From Isotricha intestinalis (Eukaryota; Ciliophora; Litostomatea; Vestibuliferida; Isotrichidae), in assembly GCA_023807065.1 (NCBI GenBank), contig JAJJLU010003601.1:1-47054 (forward strand): 47,054 nucleotides of DNA. Direction: 5' to 3'. The notes under the pieces were generated by a model, which was not told the DNA's origin, made no database searches, and saw nothing but the letters and a program-made list of their open reading frames with translations. Below, one piece after another: positions 9,618 to 18,206 of this stretch. A program made the translations under genes and the position numbers. The stretch's first letter is position 1. Each line of letters opens with the position of its first letter.

Positions 9618-10343
9618 TTATTGGTTTTTTTTGGAATAAAATTTAAATTTAAATTTTTCTAATATATTATATATTTAACCTGCATATAATAGTGTAAATC
9701 CTGCAATTCCACCATTGATTTTAAACAAAGAATAATCATAGGCAATATAAGCATCAAAAGTATAAAGAAATATTGAAATATTATTTCCAATATTTGAAAG
9801 AAAATTTTTATTATTTAAGTTAATTAACACATTAACTACGCAAACTATCAAAATGATAAATAAATCTAAAGTAGGATTTGGACGTCTTTTTCTATCAACA
9901 AGGAATAATTCTAAGATAAAAAATATAGGTAAACAATAAAAAATATAAATTTTATATAAATTATAATCCCATTCTTCATAATTTGATATAGTAAATGAAC
10001 TATTTCTAAATTGATTTTTGAAATCTTCAAGAATATGAACAATGAAAATAACTCCAATTATAAAAGAAAAAAGAAATTTAAATACAACATCTCTAAAGAA
10101 ACTTGATGTTTTAATTTGTTTTTGTAATTCAAATTCTGATTTTGCTCTAGATAATAAAATTGAACTTATATGCATAATAACTGTATATGCTAGTGTTCCA
10201 AAAAGAAATATGTATTCAAAATTACCTATATCCATTTTAATTACATTTTTTTTTACTTCTAGAATCCTTAAGAAAGTAGCAATTCCTGTTAATATTGAAA
10301 AGGTTAAATACCAAAATAATCTAAAAATTGGACTTGAAGCCAT
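9618..10343 (-). CDS. Multi-pass membrane protein, about 230 aa, probably with a 21-nt intron near its end
   Basis: From ATG 10343 the protein begins MASSPIFRLFWYLTF and shows five or six hydrophobic segments, at about residues 7-25, 44-62, 88-106, 130-148, 158-176 and 184-200. Charged loops separate them, one containing DRKRRPNP. I do not recognise the family. Read without splicing it ends LLYAG and TAA at 9675-9677. A GT...AG segment of 21 nt (9659-9679) overlaps that stop. Removing it continues the frame for 13 more codons, giving the basic tail EKFKFKFYSKKNQ and a TAA at 9618-9620. The end given here assumes splicing; without it the gene ends at 9675. It is divergent from the methyltransferase gene, with 116 bases between their start codons. 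Confidence 0.7.
9659..9679 (-). other. Candidate 21-nt spliceosomal intron
   Basis: On the minus strand the segment reads GTTAAATATATAATATATTAG. It contains the only stop that would otherwise end the frame. Splicing joins GCAG to AAAAATTT and keeps the reading frame. Very short introns are known in ciliates. The donor GTTAAA is weaker than the GTAAG or GTAAAA of the other two introns in the window. Confidence 0.4.
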
Positions 10344-10459
10344 TAATCAAAAATAATTAAATATTAAATATCTAATTTTTTTAAAATTTATTATTTATGA
10401 AATAATATTATTACAAATAATTTTTAATATAATATTCAGAAAAAGTATTTTATAAAAAA
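10344..10459. promoter_or_regulatory. Short shared upstream region of a divergent gene pair
   Basis: This is 116 bases of almost pure A/T between the start codons of the membrane protein gene (-) and the methyltransferase gene (+). It must hold both 5' leaders and probably both promoters. No defined motif is visible. Confidence 0.4.
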
Positions 10460-11548
10460 ATGAAAAAAGAAAAAAAAAATTCTTCCCAAAAGCAAAATTT
10501 AAAAAAATCTTTTATTCAAAAAAAGCGTAAGCGTCAAGAAAAAAAAACAGAAATTCCAAAAGAATTAGAAAATTATCCAACAATAGAAGAAGAGTATAAA
10601 TTATTAAAAGAAAATAATGAATATTTTCAAAATATAAAAGACCAAAAATTAGAAAATCTTTTAACTGATAAAAATTATATTTTTGGAAATTATAGTAATT
10701 TCTATTATAATAGATATTTAGATAATTTTAAAGAAAATATACAGAGTCAAATATCATCAACTTGGTTTAAAGATAAAGTATGTTTAGATATTGGATGTAA
10801 TATAGGAACTTTAACAATGAGAATTGCACAAGAATTTAAACCTAAAATGATTATTGGAATTGATATTGATCATAAATTAATTAGAGCAGGATTACAAAAT
10901 TCAAAACAATTTATGAGAAATTCTATTTGTAGTAATTTTTACAATGAAGCTGAAAAACAAATGAATTTTCAAAAAGGAACTCTTGATCAATTCTTATTTG
11001 TTAATAATGAAATTAAAATTAATGAAGAAACAAAAAATATTATTAAACAAATGAAGGAACTTCCTTTAAGTTTTAGATTAAATTTAAAAGATAATACTTT
11101 AGGTAATTATAATGAATCTAAAATTAATTCGTATAATGATCATAATATTTATTTTAAACAACAAAATTATGTTGGACAAATTTTTTCTGAGGAAAAAGAT
11201 TTAAATAAATATGATACTATAATTTGTTTAGATACTATTAAATGGATACATTTAAATTATGGAGATATTGGAATTAAAATTTTATTTTATAATGTTTATA
11301 AACAATTGAAAAATGGAGGTATTTTTTTACTGAATATTGCAGATTTTTTAAAATATAAAAAGGATGCAAAAAAACATCATCTTTTAAAAAACAATTATAA
11401 AAATATTCAATTTTTTCCTCAATTTTTTATTCCTTATTTACAAAAAGTATATAATTTTAAAATTGAAAAACAATGTGTTCTCCCTCCTAATTCTAAAAAA
11501 ATGTTTTTCAGGACAATTTATGCACTTAAAAAACCTGATAATAATTAA
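10460..11548 (+). CDS. Bin3/MePCE-type RNA 5'-gamma-phosphate methyltransferase-like protein
   Basis: The 362-residue protein has a basic N-terminus (KKSFIQKKRKRQEKKTEIPK) that could serve as nuclear or RNA-binding sequence. SAM-binding motif I, VCLDIGCNIGTLTMRIAQ, lies at about residues 107-124, followed by GIDID, the acidic motif II that contacts the ribose. The diagnostic Bin3 block is DTIKWIHLNYGDIGIK at about 254-269, with the later LKNGGIFLLN and FLKYKK matching the family pattern. Enzymes of this family methylate the gamma-phosphate at the 5' end of small RNAs such as 7SK or U6. A 100-residue stretch between the two blocks is longer and more divergent than usual and may be an insertion. 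Family assignment is firm; the RNA substrate in this organism is unknown. Confidence 0.85.
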   Translation: MKKEKKNSSQKQNLKKSFIQKKRKRQEKKTEIPKELENYPTIEEEYKLLKENNEYFQNIKDQKLENLLTDKNYIFGNYSNFYYNRYLDNFKENIQSQISSTWFKDKVCLDIGCNIGTLTMRIAQEFKPKMIIGIDIDHKLIRAGLQNSKQFMRNSICSNFYNEAEKQMNFQKGTLDQFLFVNNEIKINEETKNIIKQMKELPLSFRLNLKDNTLGNYNESKINSYNDHNIYFKQQNYVGQIFSEEKDLNKYDTIICLDTIKWIHLNYGDIGIKILFYNVYKQLKNGGIFLLNIADFLKYKKDAKKHHLLKNNYKNIQFFPQFFIPYLQKVYNFKIEKQCVLPPNSKKMFFRTIYALKKPDNN

Positions 11549-11737
11549 AGAGATTATAAAATTATAAATTATTTTTTAAATATAAACAAATATAATAAAA
11601 TGAAAAAATATTTTTTTAAATATAATAATTATAATATATGAATTTTTTAGAAAATTTTTTTCAATAATAAAATATTATTAAATAAATCAAAAGGTAAATT
11701 GAAAATAATTAAATAAAATATTAAATATTTTAAAAAT

Positions 11738-12430
11738 ATGAATCAGTCAATAAAATATATTTTTTTAGGAAATATTGATAAAAAAGTAATAATAGGAACA
11801 TATCCTTTAAAAAATGATAAATATATTCAAAGTTATTATAACAAATCAAAAGGAATTTTTGATAGTATAATATTAACAAATGAAATAAATGGAAGTGTTC
11901 AACAAAAAAAAGTTATAGAGAAAGAAATATTTTATTTTACAATAAAAAAATCAAATATTTTTTATTTAATTATAACTCCAAAATCAACAGATGAGAATAC
12001 GGCTTTTTCTTTTATTGATGAAATTGAAAATTGTAATATTTATTTATTGGTAAATGATAAAACAAATACTTTAAATGATTATGGAAAAAATGAATTAAAA
12101 AAAGTGTATATTGAACTTAATAAAAATCCAACTTTATTATCTACTGGAAGAAGTAATAATTCTAAAGTTGATATAATTGAAAATGAATTAAAAGAAACTA
12201 AAAAAATGGTTAGTAATGGAATAAAGGATATGATTGTTAATATTGATAATTTGAATGATATGGAAATTAAATCTTCAGCAATAAAAAATTCTTCCACAAT
12301 TGTTATGAATAAAAGTAAGAAATTAAAGTTAAATGATATCTGGGAAAACACAAAATTTAAAATTTTTTTTGTTTGTTTAATTATATTAATTGTAATAGTA
12401 CTTATAATTTATGTTGGCTCAAAAAAATGA
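11738..12430 (+). CDS. Longin-domain R-SNARE-like protein with altered centre
   Basis: The 230-residue protein has a longin-like N-terminal domain (about residues 1-125) with alternating strands such as IKYIFLGNI and IFYLIIT. A SNARE-like coiled coil follows at about 147-206, and a C-terminal membrane anchor at 209-226 (VCLIILIVIVLIIY) ends in GSKK. This is the VAMP7 type of layout for vesicle fusion. Aligned by eye to VAMP proteins, the block IVNIDNLNDME matches the centre of the motif, but the zero-layer arginine position is Met175. The part between the centre and the WENT pre-membrane block is about one heptad short. The gene ends with TGA. It could be a non-fusogenic SNARE or another longin protein with a tail anchor. 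Confidence 0.6.
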   Translation: MNQSIKYIFLGNIDKKVIIGTYPLKNDKYIQSYYNKSKGIFDSIILTNEINGSVQQKKVIEKEIFYFTIKKSNIFYLIITPKSTDENTAFSFIDEIENCNIYLLVNDKTNTLNDYGKNELKKVYIELNKNPTLLSTGRSNNSKVDIIENELKETKKMVSNGIKDMIVNIDNLNDMEIKSSAIKNSSTIVMNKSKKLKLNDIWENTKFKIFFVCLIILIVIVLIIYVGSKK

Positions 12431-12859
12431 AGAAAAAAAAATATAAGATAAAAAATTTATTATAAATAATAAATATATATAGATATTAATATTAGAATTA
12501 AATTTTATAAAAATCTATTTATTTAAGATAATTACTTTGGCAAATATTTAAATATTAAATTATAAAATCCTATAGGTTTTGTTATGCTAGAATGGATATA
12601 TATATTTTAAATTTTCTACTTAAAACAAAAATTTAGTTTATTCAAATTAAAAAAATTATACATATCATATAATTTATTATCTATATATTTATTTCTTAAA
12701 AGTTTTAATTTAATAATATATTGCAATTATCATTATTCTTATTATATTAATTTTATTATTAAATGAGATTTACAATAATTTTTAAAAAAAAAATTTTATA
12801 ATTAACTATTTGTATTTTTGAATATTAATGTGAGAATGTATTTATTATTATTAAAACAA
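12431..12859. other. A/T-rich convergent spacer, nothing recognised
   Basis: This spacer lies between the ends of the SNARE-like gene (+) and the pseudokinase gene (-). No coding tract, repeat or RNA gene is apparent. It should contain both transcript ends, but no termination signal can be singled out in such A/T-rich DNA. Confidence 0.6.
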
Positions 12860-14576
12860 TTAGAAATTATTTCTTGAAATATTAATAAATTTAGATAATA
12901 ACACTTCTTTTTCAATATTATAACATTTACTCAATAATATTATTTCATTTTTTTTACTTATAAATTTTTCTTCATAATTTTTAAGTAATTTTTGGTCAAT
13001 ATTATTATAAATTAATTCAAAATTATCATAAAATTCTTCAAATGAATCAAAAACATTTTCCTTATAATTACTTTCTGTAATTTTTAATATTTCAAGAAAA
13101 GATAATTGAATTCTTTGATAAGTTTTAGTATTTCCTAATATCCAATTATGTTTGAAAATATTTTGATAATTATTTCCTTTGAAAGATAAACAAGAACATA
13201 AAAAATCATTTAAATCTTTAGGATATAATTTTAATAAATCTTTTAACAATAATTCATTATGGTCTAAATATTTATTTTCTATATATAATAAAGTATGAAA
13301 GAGACAACATTGAGATTCATTTTTCATTTTTTCATAATTTAAAAATAAAAATTTAAAAGAAGATAATTTTATATTTCCAGAAATCATTTTTAAGATAATT
13401 ATTCCTAAACAAAAAAAAGGATTAATTTTAATTTTAAAAAGTTTTGCAAGTTTCAAAAGAGTAATTTTACAATTGCATAAATTATTAGATAAATGAATAT
13501 TTCTCATTAATGGAGGAATAAATTTAATTTTTTGATTTAAATCTAAAATAATATCACATGGGCAAAATTCATAGAATTTTTTTTCATTTAATTCTCTTTT
13601 AATAAATGAAATTAATATTTCAGAAATTTTTATTAAAGTTTCATTATCAATAAATCCAATTGAATTAATAATATCTGTTAATGTAAAACCTATTGACTGT
13701 TCTATTAAAACAGAAAAATAATTTTGATTTTTATTTTCCAATATTTTATAAAATTTTAAGTAATTTTCATTTTTATTTTCATTCCATTTATTTATTTTAT
13801 CTAATACATTTTGAAAATATTCATTTTTTATTTCTTTTATCATATAAAAATCGAAAGTAGGAATATAAATAAAATATTTATAATCATTTTTAATTTTATA
13901 AATAATTCCATTTTCTAAATTAAATTGTTTATTATTATTTTTATTATTATAATTATTTAAAATATAACTTTCATCATCAATAAAAGGAATATTCATATTA
14001 AAAGTAGAATAAGTTTTATTATAAGAAATATTAATTTTTTCTCTGATTAAACCTTTTTCTCTTTTTAATGAATTTTCAATTGTATTATTTTTTATATTTC
14101 TATCACTTTCTATATAATTACTTTGAGGTCTTGTTTTTGTATTTAAAATATGAAAAGGTTTTGTTAAACTTAATTTAACTGAATAATTATTATCTTCGGT
14201 TTTTATACTTAAAGAATTTGAATTTTCATCGTTTGAATTTTCATAATTTTTTTTTTCTTTTAAAGTATTGTTAAATTTTTTCTCAAATAAATTTTCAGGT
14301 TCAAATTTACAATTTTCTCTAAAAACATTATATTAAAAAGATATTTTACTTATAATTAAAAACAGAGGGTAATCCACTTGTTAAAATTTTCGGTTTTTTT
14401 TTACTTTCTGAATCATTTATTCTTGGAGAAAAAAAAAATCCAAATTTATCTTTTTCCATTTTATAATCCCCACGAAAGTAATTTTGAATAATTTGCTTAT
14501 TTAAATTATTATAATCTTCCTTAGGATAAAAATTCCAATTTTTCTCTTTAATTTCTCGAATAAATTTAATGCTCAT
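12860..14576 (-). CDS. Pseudokinase-like protein, 561 aa, two exons
   Basis: Exon 1 runs 14576-14350 and exon 2 runs 14318-12860. They are joined across a 31-nt intron and give one 562-codon frame including the stop. The first 190 residues are low-complexity. The rest has the outline of a protein kinase fold: GFTLTDIINSIGF resembles the start of the C-lobe, CDIILDLNQKIKF occupies the catalytic-loop and following strand positions, CLGIIILKMISG resembles helix F, and LNDFLCSCLSF with KHNWI resembles the end of the domain. The Gly-rich loop, the HRD motif with its Asn, and the DFG motif are absent. It is therefore probably inactive as a kinase and may act as a scaffold. Without the intron only the part from Met at 13996 would be read, which would leave 107 open codons upstream unexplained. 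Confidence 0.7.
14319..14349 (-). other. 31-nt spliceosomal intron
   Basis: The minus-strand sequence begins GTAAAATATC and ends ATGTTTTTAG. It starts in a codon followed at once by TAA. Removing it joins exon 1 (75 codons plus two bases) to a frame that is open for 107 codons upstream of the first internal Met of the downstream part. Donor, T-rich tail, acceptor and frame all agree. Confidence 0.85.
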
Positions 14577-14735
14577 TTTATTTATTGTAAATAATTTTTC
14601 CCAATTAAATTAATTTAAAAAACCATAACTTAAATACTAAAAAAATTAAAAGAAAAAAAAGTAAATTAAATTCAAATAAATAGTTTAAATATGATAAAAA
14701 ATTATTAATATTATACTAAAAAGCAAGAAATAAAT

Positions 14736-16118
14736 TTATTTTTTAAACAAAGCTTTTTTACTACTTCCAGTAACAATAATACTCATTTGAAATCCTAAGC
14801 AAACATAATTAACACATTTTTCTTTTAAAGCTAAAATTTCTTTAGGAATACTTTGAGATAAATGATCTTCATTATAACCTAATTTTCCACTAGTAGCATC
14901 ACCCCAAGTTAAAACATCTTCTTTATTATTATTATTAATAATAATTAAATTATGAGTATATCCTGCATAAACATCTATTATTTCTTTTTCAATTCCTAAT
15001 TCTAATTTTATTGGTCTTTGTATTCTTGTATTTAAACCATAACATTGATTTTCACTATTATCACCTAAACAAAAAATTTTTCCATCTGATGATAAAATTA
15101 ATGTATGTCTTGAACCACATACAACTTTTTTTATTTGAAAATCTTTTTTTTTTAAACTTTTTTTAGGGTCTGTATTTTTTAACCATACTGATTCTAAATT
15201 ATTTTTATCTAATAATGAAAAATAATCTATATTTACATTTGAATTACCTAATTCTCCATAAGTATTATCACCTATTCCATATAAATTATTTTCATTGTCT
15301 AATATAATACAATGATTTACTCCTAAACTTATTGATTTTATTTTTTTATCTAAAAATAACTTTTCATTGTTTTGAAGAAAAAATTTTAATGGTTGAAATT
15401 GTTCTAATTCAAAACCTGAAAAATCTATTCCTCCTAAATATAAAAATTCTTTATTTTCAATATTCTTTTTTTGAATTATCATTCTTTTTCCAAAAGCATA
15501 AATATGTTTTATTTGCATATTATTTTCTGGTAATACTAATTCACTTATATAAACTTTAGATAAAATACCAAATCGAAATTTTTCTTTCTCATTAATTCCA
15601 AATTTTAATAAATGATAAACTGAATTTTCATTTTGATTTTCCAAAATTTCCTTTATTAAAACTAAAGAAAAATTATCTCCTGCTGCAATATCAGCAATTT
15701 TAAAATTAGGATTATTAATAATATTTTGAGGAATATTAATTTTATAAAAATTTTCTTGATTTTCTTGAGGAGCATTTTTAACTTCAATTCCTAATTGTCC
15801 TTCATCATTTAAACCAAAACCATATAAATTTTTTAAATTATTTTCTTTTATTAATAAAAGACAATGACTTAATCCACAAACTATTTTCTTTACAGAACCA
15901 TTTATATCTCTTGAATTAAATGGAACTGCCCCAAAGCAATTTAATTGAGTTTTTTCAATTATATTTTTATTTTTTTCATTTTTAGGTAATAAGAGAGTTG
16001 TTTCATCTATAATTTGAAGAGATGTTTTTCTGCAACAACCACAACAAAAAAAATTCCATAAGCATTTTAAACAGCATCCTTTACTCATAATAAAAATATT
16101 ATTTTTAAATAAATTCAA
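14736..16118 (-). CDS. RCC1-repeat protein with Cys-rich N-terminus
   Basis: The 460-residue protein carries RCC1-type blades: YGFGLNDEGQLGIE, YGIGDNTYGELGNS, FCLGDNSENQCYGL and TWGDATSGKLGYNE. Between them are the typical CGLSHCLLL, LGVNHCIIL, CGSRHTLIL and AGYTHNLII strands. These form a seven-bladed propeller, the fold of the Ran exchange factor and many other proteins. The N-terminus MSKGCCLKCLWNFFCCGCCRK (from the second Met, 11 residues in) is unusually rich in cysteine and could be palmitoylated, anchoring the protein at a membrane rather than chromatin. I therefore do not call it the Ran exchange factor. An RCC1-like protein of unknown target is safer. The downstream Met is the more attractive start. 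Confidence 0.85.
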   Translation of the reverse strand: MNLFKNNIFIMSKGCCLKCLWNFFCCGCCRKTSLQIIDETTLLLPKNEKNKNIIEKTQLNCFGAVPFNSRDINGSVKKIVCGLSHCLLLIKENNLKNLYGFGLNDEGQLGIEVKNAPQENQENFYKINIPQNIINNPNFKIADIAAGDNFSLVLIKEILENQNENSVYHLLKFGINEKEKFRFGILSKVYISELVLPENNMQIKHIYAFGKRMIIQKKNIENKEFLYLGGIDFSGFELEQFQPLKFFLQNNEKLFLDKKIKSISLGVNHCIILDNENNLYGIGDNTYGELGNSNVNIDYFSLLDKNNLESVWLKNTDPKKSLKKKDFQIKKVVCGSRHTLILSSDGKIFCLGDNSENQCYGLNTRIQRPIKLELGIEKEIIDVYAGYTHNLIIINNNNKEDVLTWGDATSGKLGYNEDHLSQSIPKEILALKEKCVNYVCLGFQMSIIVTGSSKKALFKK

Positions 16119-16262
16119 ATTAATAATTTAAAAAATTAATTAATTTCCAAAGATATAATAAATTCTATAATAAAAAATAATTAAATAATAATTTAAAAAT
16201 TAATGAAAAAAAAAGTAATTTAAAGTAAAATTAATTATAATTTATATAAAAAACTAAAAACT

Positions 16263-17423
16263 TTAACGAGTAATTTGATAACTTCTAACTAATTCAAGAA
16301 CTTTTTTAGCTTCAGGATCATTTTTAAAATGTAATCTAATAGGTTCCAAAATATCATTAATAGCTTTAGCAACAGCATTTTTTAAATCACCAGGATGAAC
16401 ATTTCCTTCAGCATAATCTTTCCTTAAATCTTCTAATTTATCATAAGTTTTATTTCCTCCGAATTTTTCATCTCTAATTAATTCAAATTTTCCAAATTTA
16501 GGGAATAAAATATATTTAATATAATCAAAAATAGGATTATCATCAGGATCTTTTTCAGGGCAATAACCACTTTTAATTTTTCTTTCAACGTCTTCTTTAG
16601 TATCTTCAACAAAAATAGCAGTATCAGGCATACTTTTACTCATCTTTGGGGCATCTTTCAATAAACCTTTAAGCATATGATGACTAACAATAATAGGTTT
16701 ATCTTTTATATTAATATCATCACAATATTCTCTTGCAAGCATATTCACTTTTCTTTGATCCATTCCTAAAGAAGTAATTTTAGCTTCAAGGAAAAATATA
16801 TCTGTACATTGCATACAAGGATACATTATTTGAGCAGCAGTTAAAGTATCTTTTTCAGTTCTTCCCATTATTTGACAACAACGAATAATTCTATCTAAAT
16901 TATTATGTGTAGCAACATTAATTACATTTTGCCAATATTCTCTTGCTTTCTTATTTATTTCTTCACTTGCCCATAGAAATTTCACATTTTTTAAATCCAT
17001 TCCTGCAGCTTTCCAAACTTCAACAAAGTATCTTCCTACTGTTCTTATTTTTTCCAAGTCTCCTCCCATTTTATTATTCATTTGAGCAAACCAATCTGCT
17101 ATCCAAAAATAAAATATACATCCTGCTTTTGTTAAACGGTTTACATTTATAGCTCGAAGTACCCCTTGTGCTATGTGCATTCTACCTGATGGCTCAAAAC
17201 CATCGTATACTATTGGAGATGGATTGTTTTCAAAAAGATGGTATAAATCTTCTTCGTTTATTATTTCTTCACCTACTTCTTTTACTAAAGCTACCTTCTC
17301 TTCTACTGATAATGTTGACATTACTGGACAAAAATTCTCGTTTAGATCACCAAACACTGAATCATCATCTTCTTTCTTTGAATGTTTTAAAAATTCTAGA
17401 CCACCTGTTAAGGGGTTTATCAT
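16263..17423 (-). CDS. Cytosolic tyrosyl-tRNA synthetase
   Basis: The 386-residue enzyme attaches tyrosine to tRNA-Tyr. The class I signature is HIAQG (residues 83-87, in EPSGRMHIAQG), followed by FYFWIADWFAQMNNK. The second signature KMSKS is intact at 260-264 in APKMSKSMPD. YPCMQCTDIFFL and LGMDQRKVNMLAREY match the tyrosine-binding region of eukaryotic and archaeal enzymes. The size and the absence of an EMAPII-like C-terminal domain fit protist and plant-type enzymes. No mitochondrial targeting sequence is evident, so it is cytosolic. It has the most conserved sequence and the fewest Asn runs of any gene here, consistent with a highly expressed housekeeping gene. Confidence 0.95.
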   Translation of the reverse strand: MINPLTGGLEFLKHSKKEDDDSVFGDLNENFCPVMSTLSVEEKVALVKEVGEEIINEEDLYHLFENNPSPIVYDGFEPSGRMHIAQGVLRAINVNRLTKAGCIFYFWIADWFAQMNNKMGGDLEKIRTVGRYFVEVWKAAGMDLKNVKFLWASEEINKKAREYWQNVINVATHNNLDRIIRCCQIMGRTEKDTLTAAQIMYPCMQCTDIFFLEAKITSLGMDQRKVNMLAREYCDDINIKDKPIIVSHHMLKGLLKDAPKMSKSMPDTAIFVEDTKEDVERKIKSGYCPEKDPDDNPIFDYIKYILFPKFGKFELIRDEKFGGNKTYDKLEDLRKDYAEGNVHPGDLKNAVAKAINDILEPIRLHFKNDPEAKKVLELVRSYQITR

Positions 17424-18206
17424 TTTTTTTAATTTTTTTTTAGGATATATATTTTTACAATTTTATCAAATTAATTATTAAAGAAAATTAATTTTATATT
17501 GATTTTTAATTCAAATTACATACTTCAATTTGTTAAAGTGTTTTTGTTTTTGAAAAAATGTGATAAAAACTGCAATTCAATAAAATATTTTAAAAGAAAA
17601 CATACATTACCTAAAAATGTAAAAAATTTTTAAAAATAGTAATATTAGATAATACCTATTTTTGGGTTATTCAGTGAAGACATAAAAATTAACATTAGAT
17701 TTTAAGATTCATAAATATATGGATATGGGTCTTAAGTTTTTTAAAAATTTTTGTTAAAGACTAAAACATTTAATTGATATTATGATTTAAGTAATATAAA
17801 ATCAATCGAAAAACTAATAGTTATTGAAATAAAATTAAAATAAAGTTTAATATTTACTAAAATTAAAATAAATATTAATTTTAGAAAAAAATATTTAAAA
17901 ATATTGTTCTTTCATATTAAATCATATTTTATCTTGGTTAAATATATATTTTTGATAGAATGATGAATTGAGAAATTAAGTTTACCAAATGAATAAAAAA
18001 GTCTTTATAATTAAATAATATAAAAAAGATAAAAAATATAAATATGTATATTTACATTCAAATTATTTTTTATATTAAAATCTTTTACTACTGATTAAAA
18101 ACTAAGAATCTTTGAAAAATTCATTATTTGAATGAATTTTTCATAAGTGATATATATATTAATGAAAGAAATATTATTTACAAAAATCACTTAAAGAAAT
18201 TTTTTT
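17424..18206. other. A/T-rich spacer upstream of the tyrosyl-tRNA synthetase gene
   Basis: This spacer lies between two minus-strand genes, so it holds the promoter of the synthetase gene and the 3' end of the transporter transcript. Around 17640-17900 two competing plus frames look faintly protein-like if TAA is ignored. Because both do so over the same bases, I treat this as a compositional effect. Confidence 0.5.

Noticed and set aside
17640..17900. Protein-like reading with TAA taken as Gln
   Set aside because: Two different plus frames look equally good over the same bases, showing that this impression arises easily in A/T-rich DNA.
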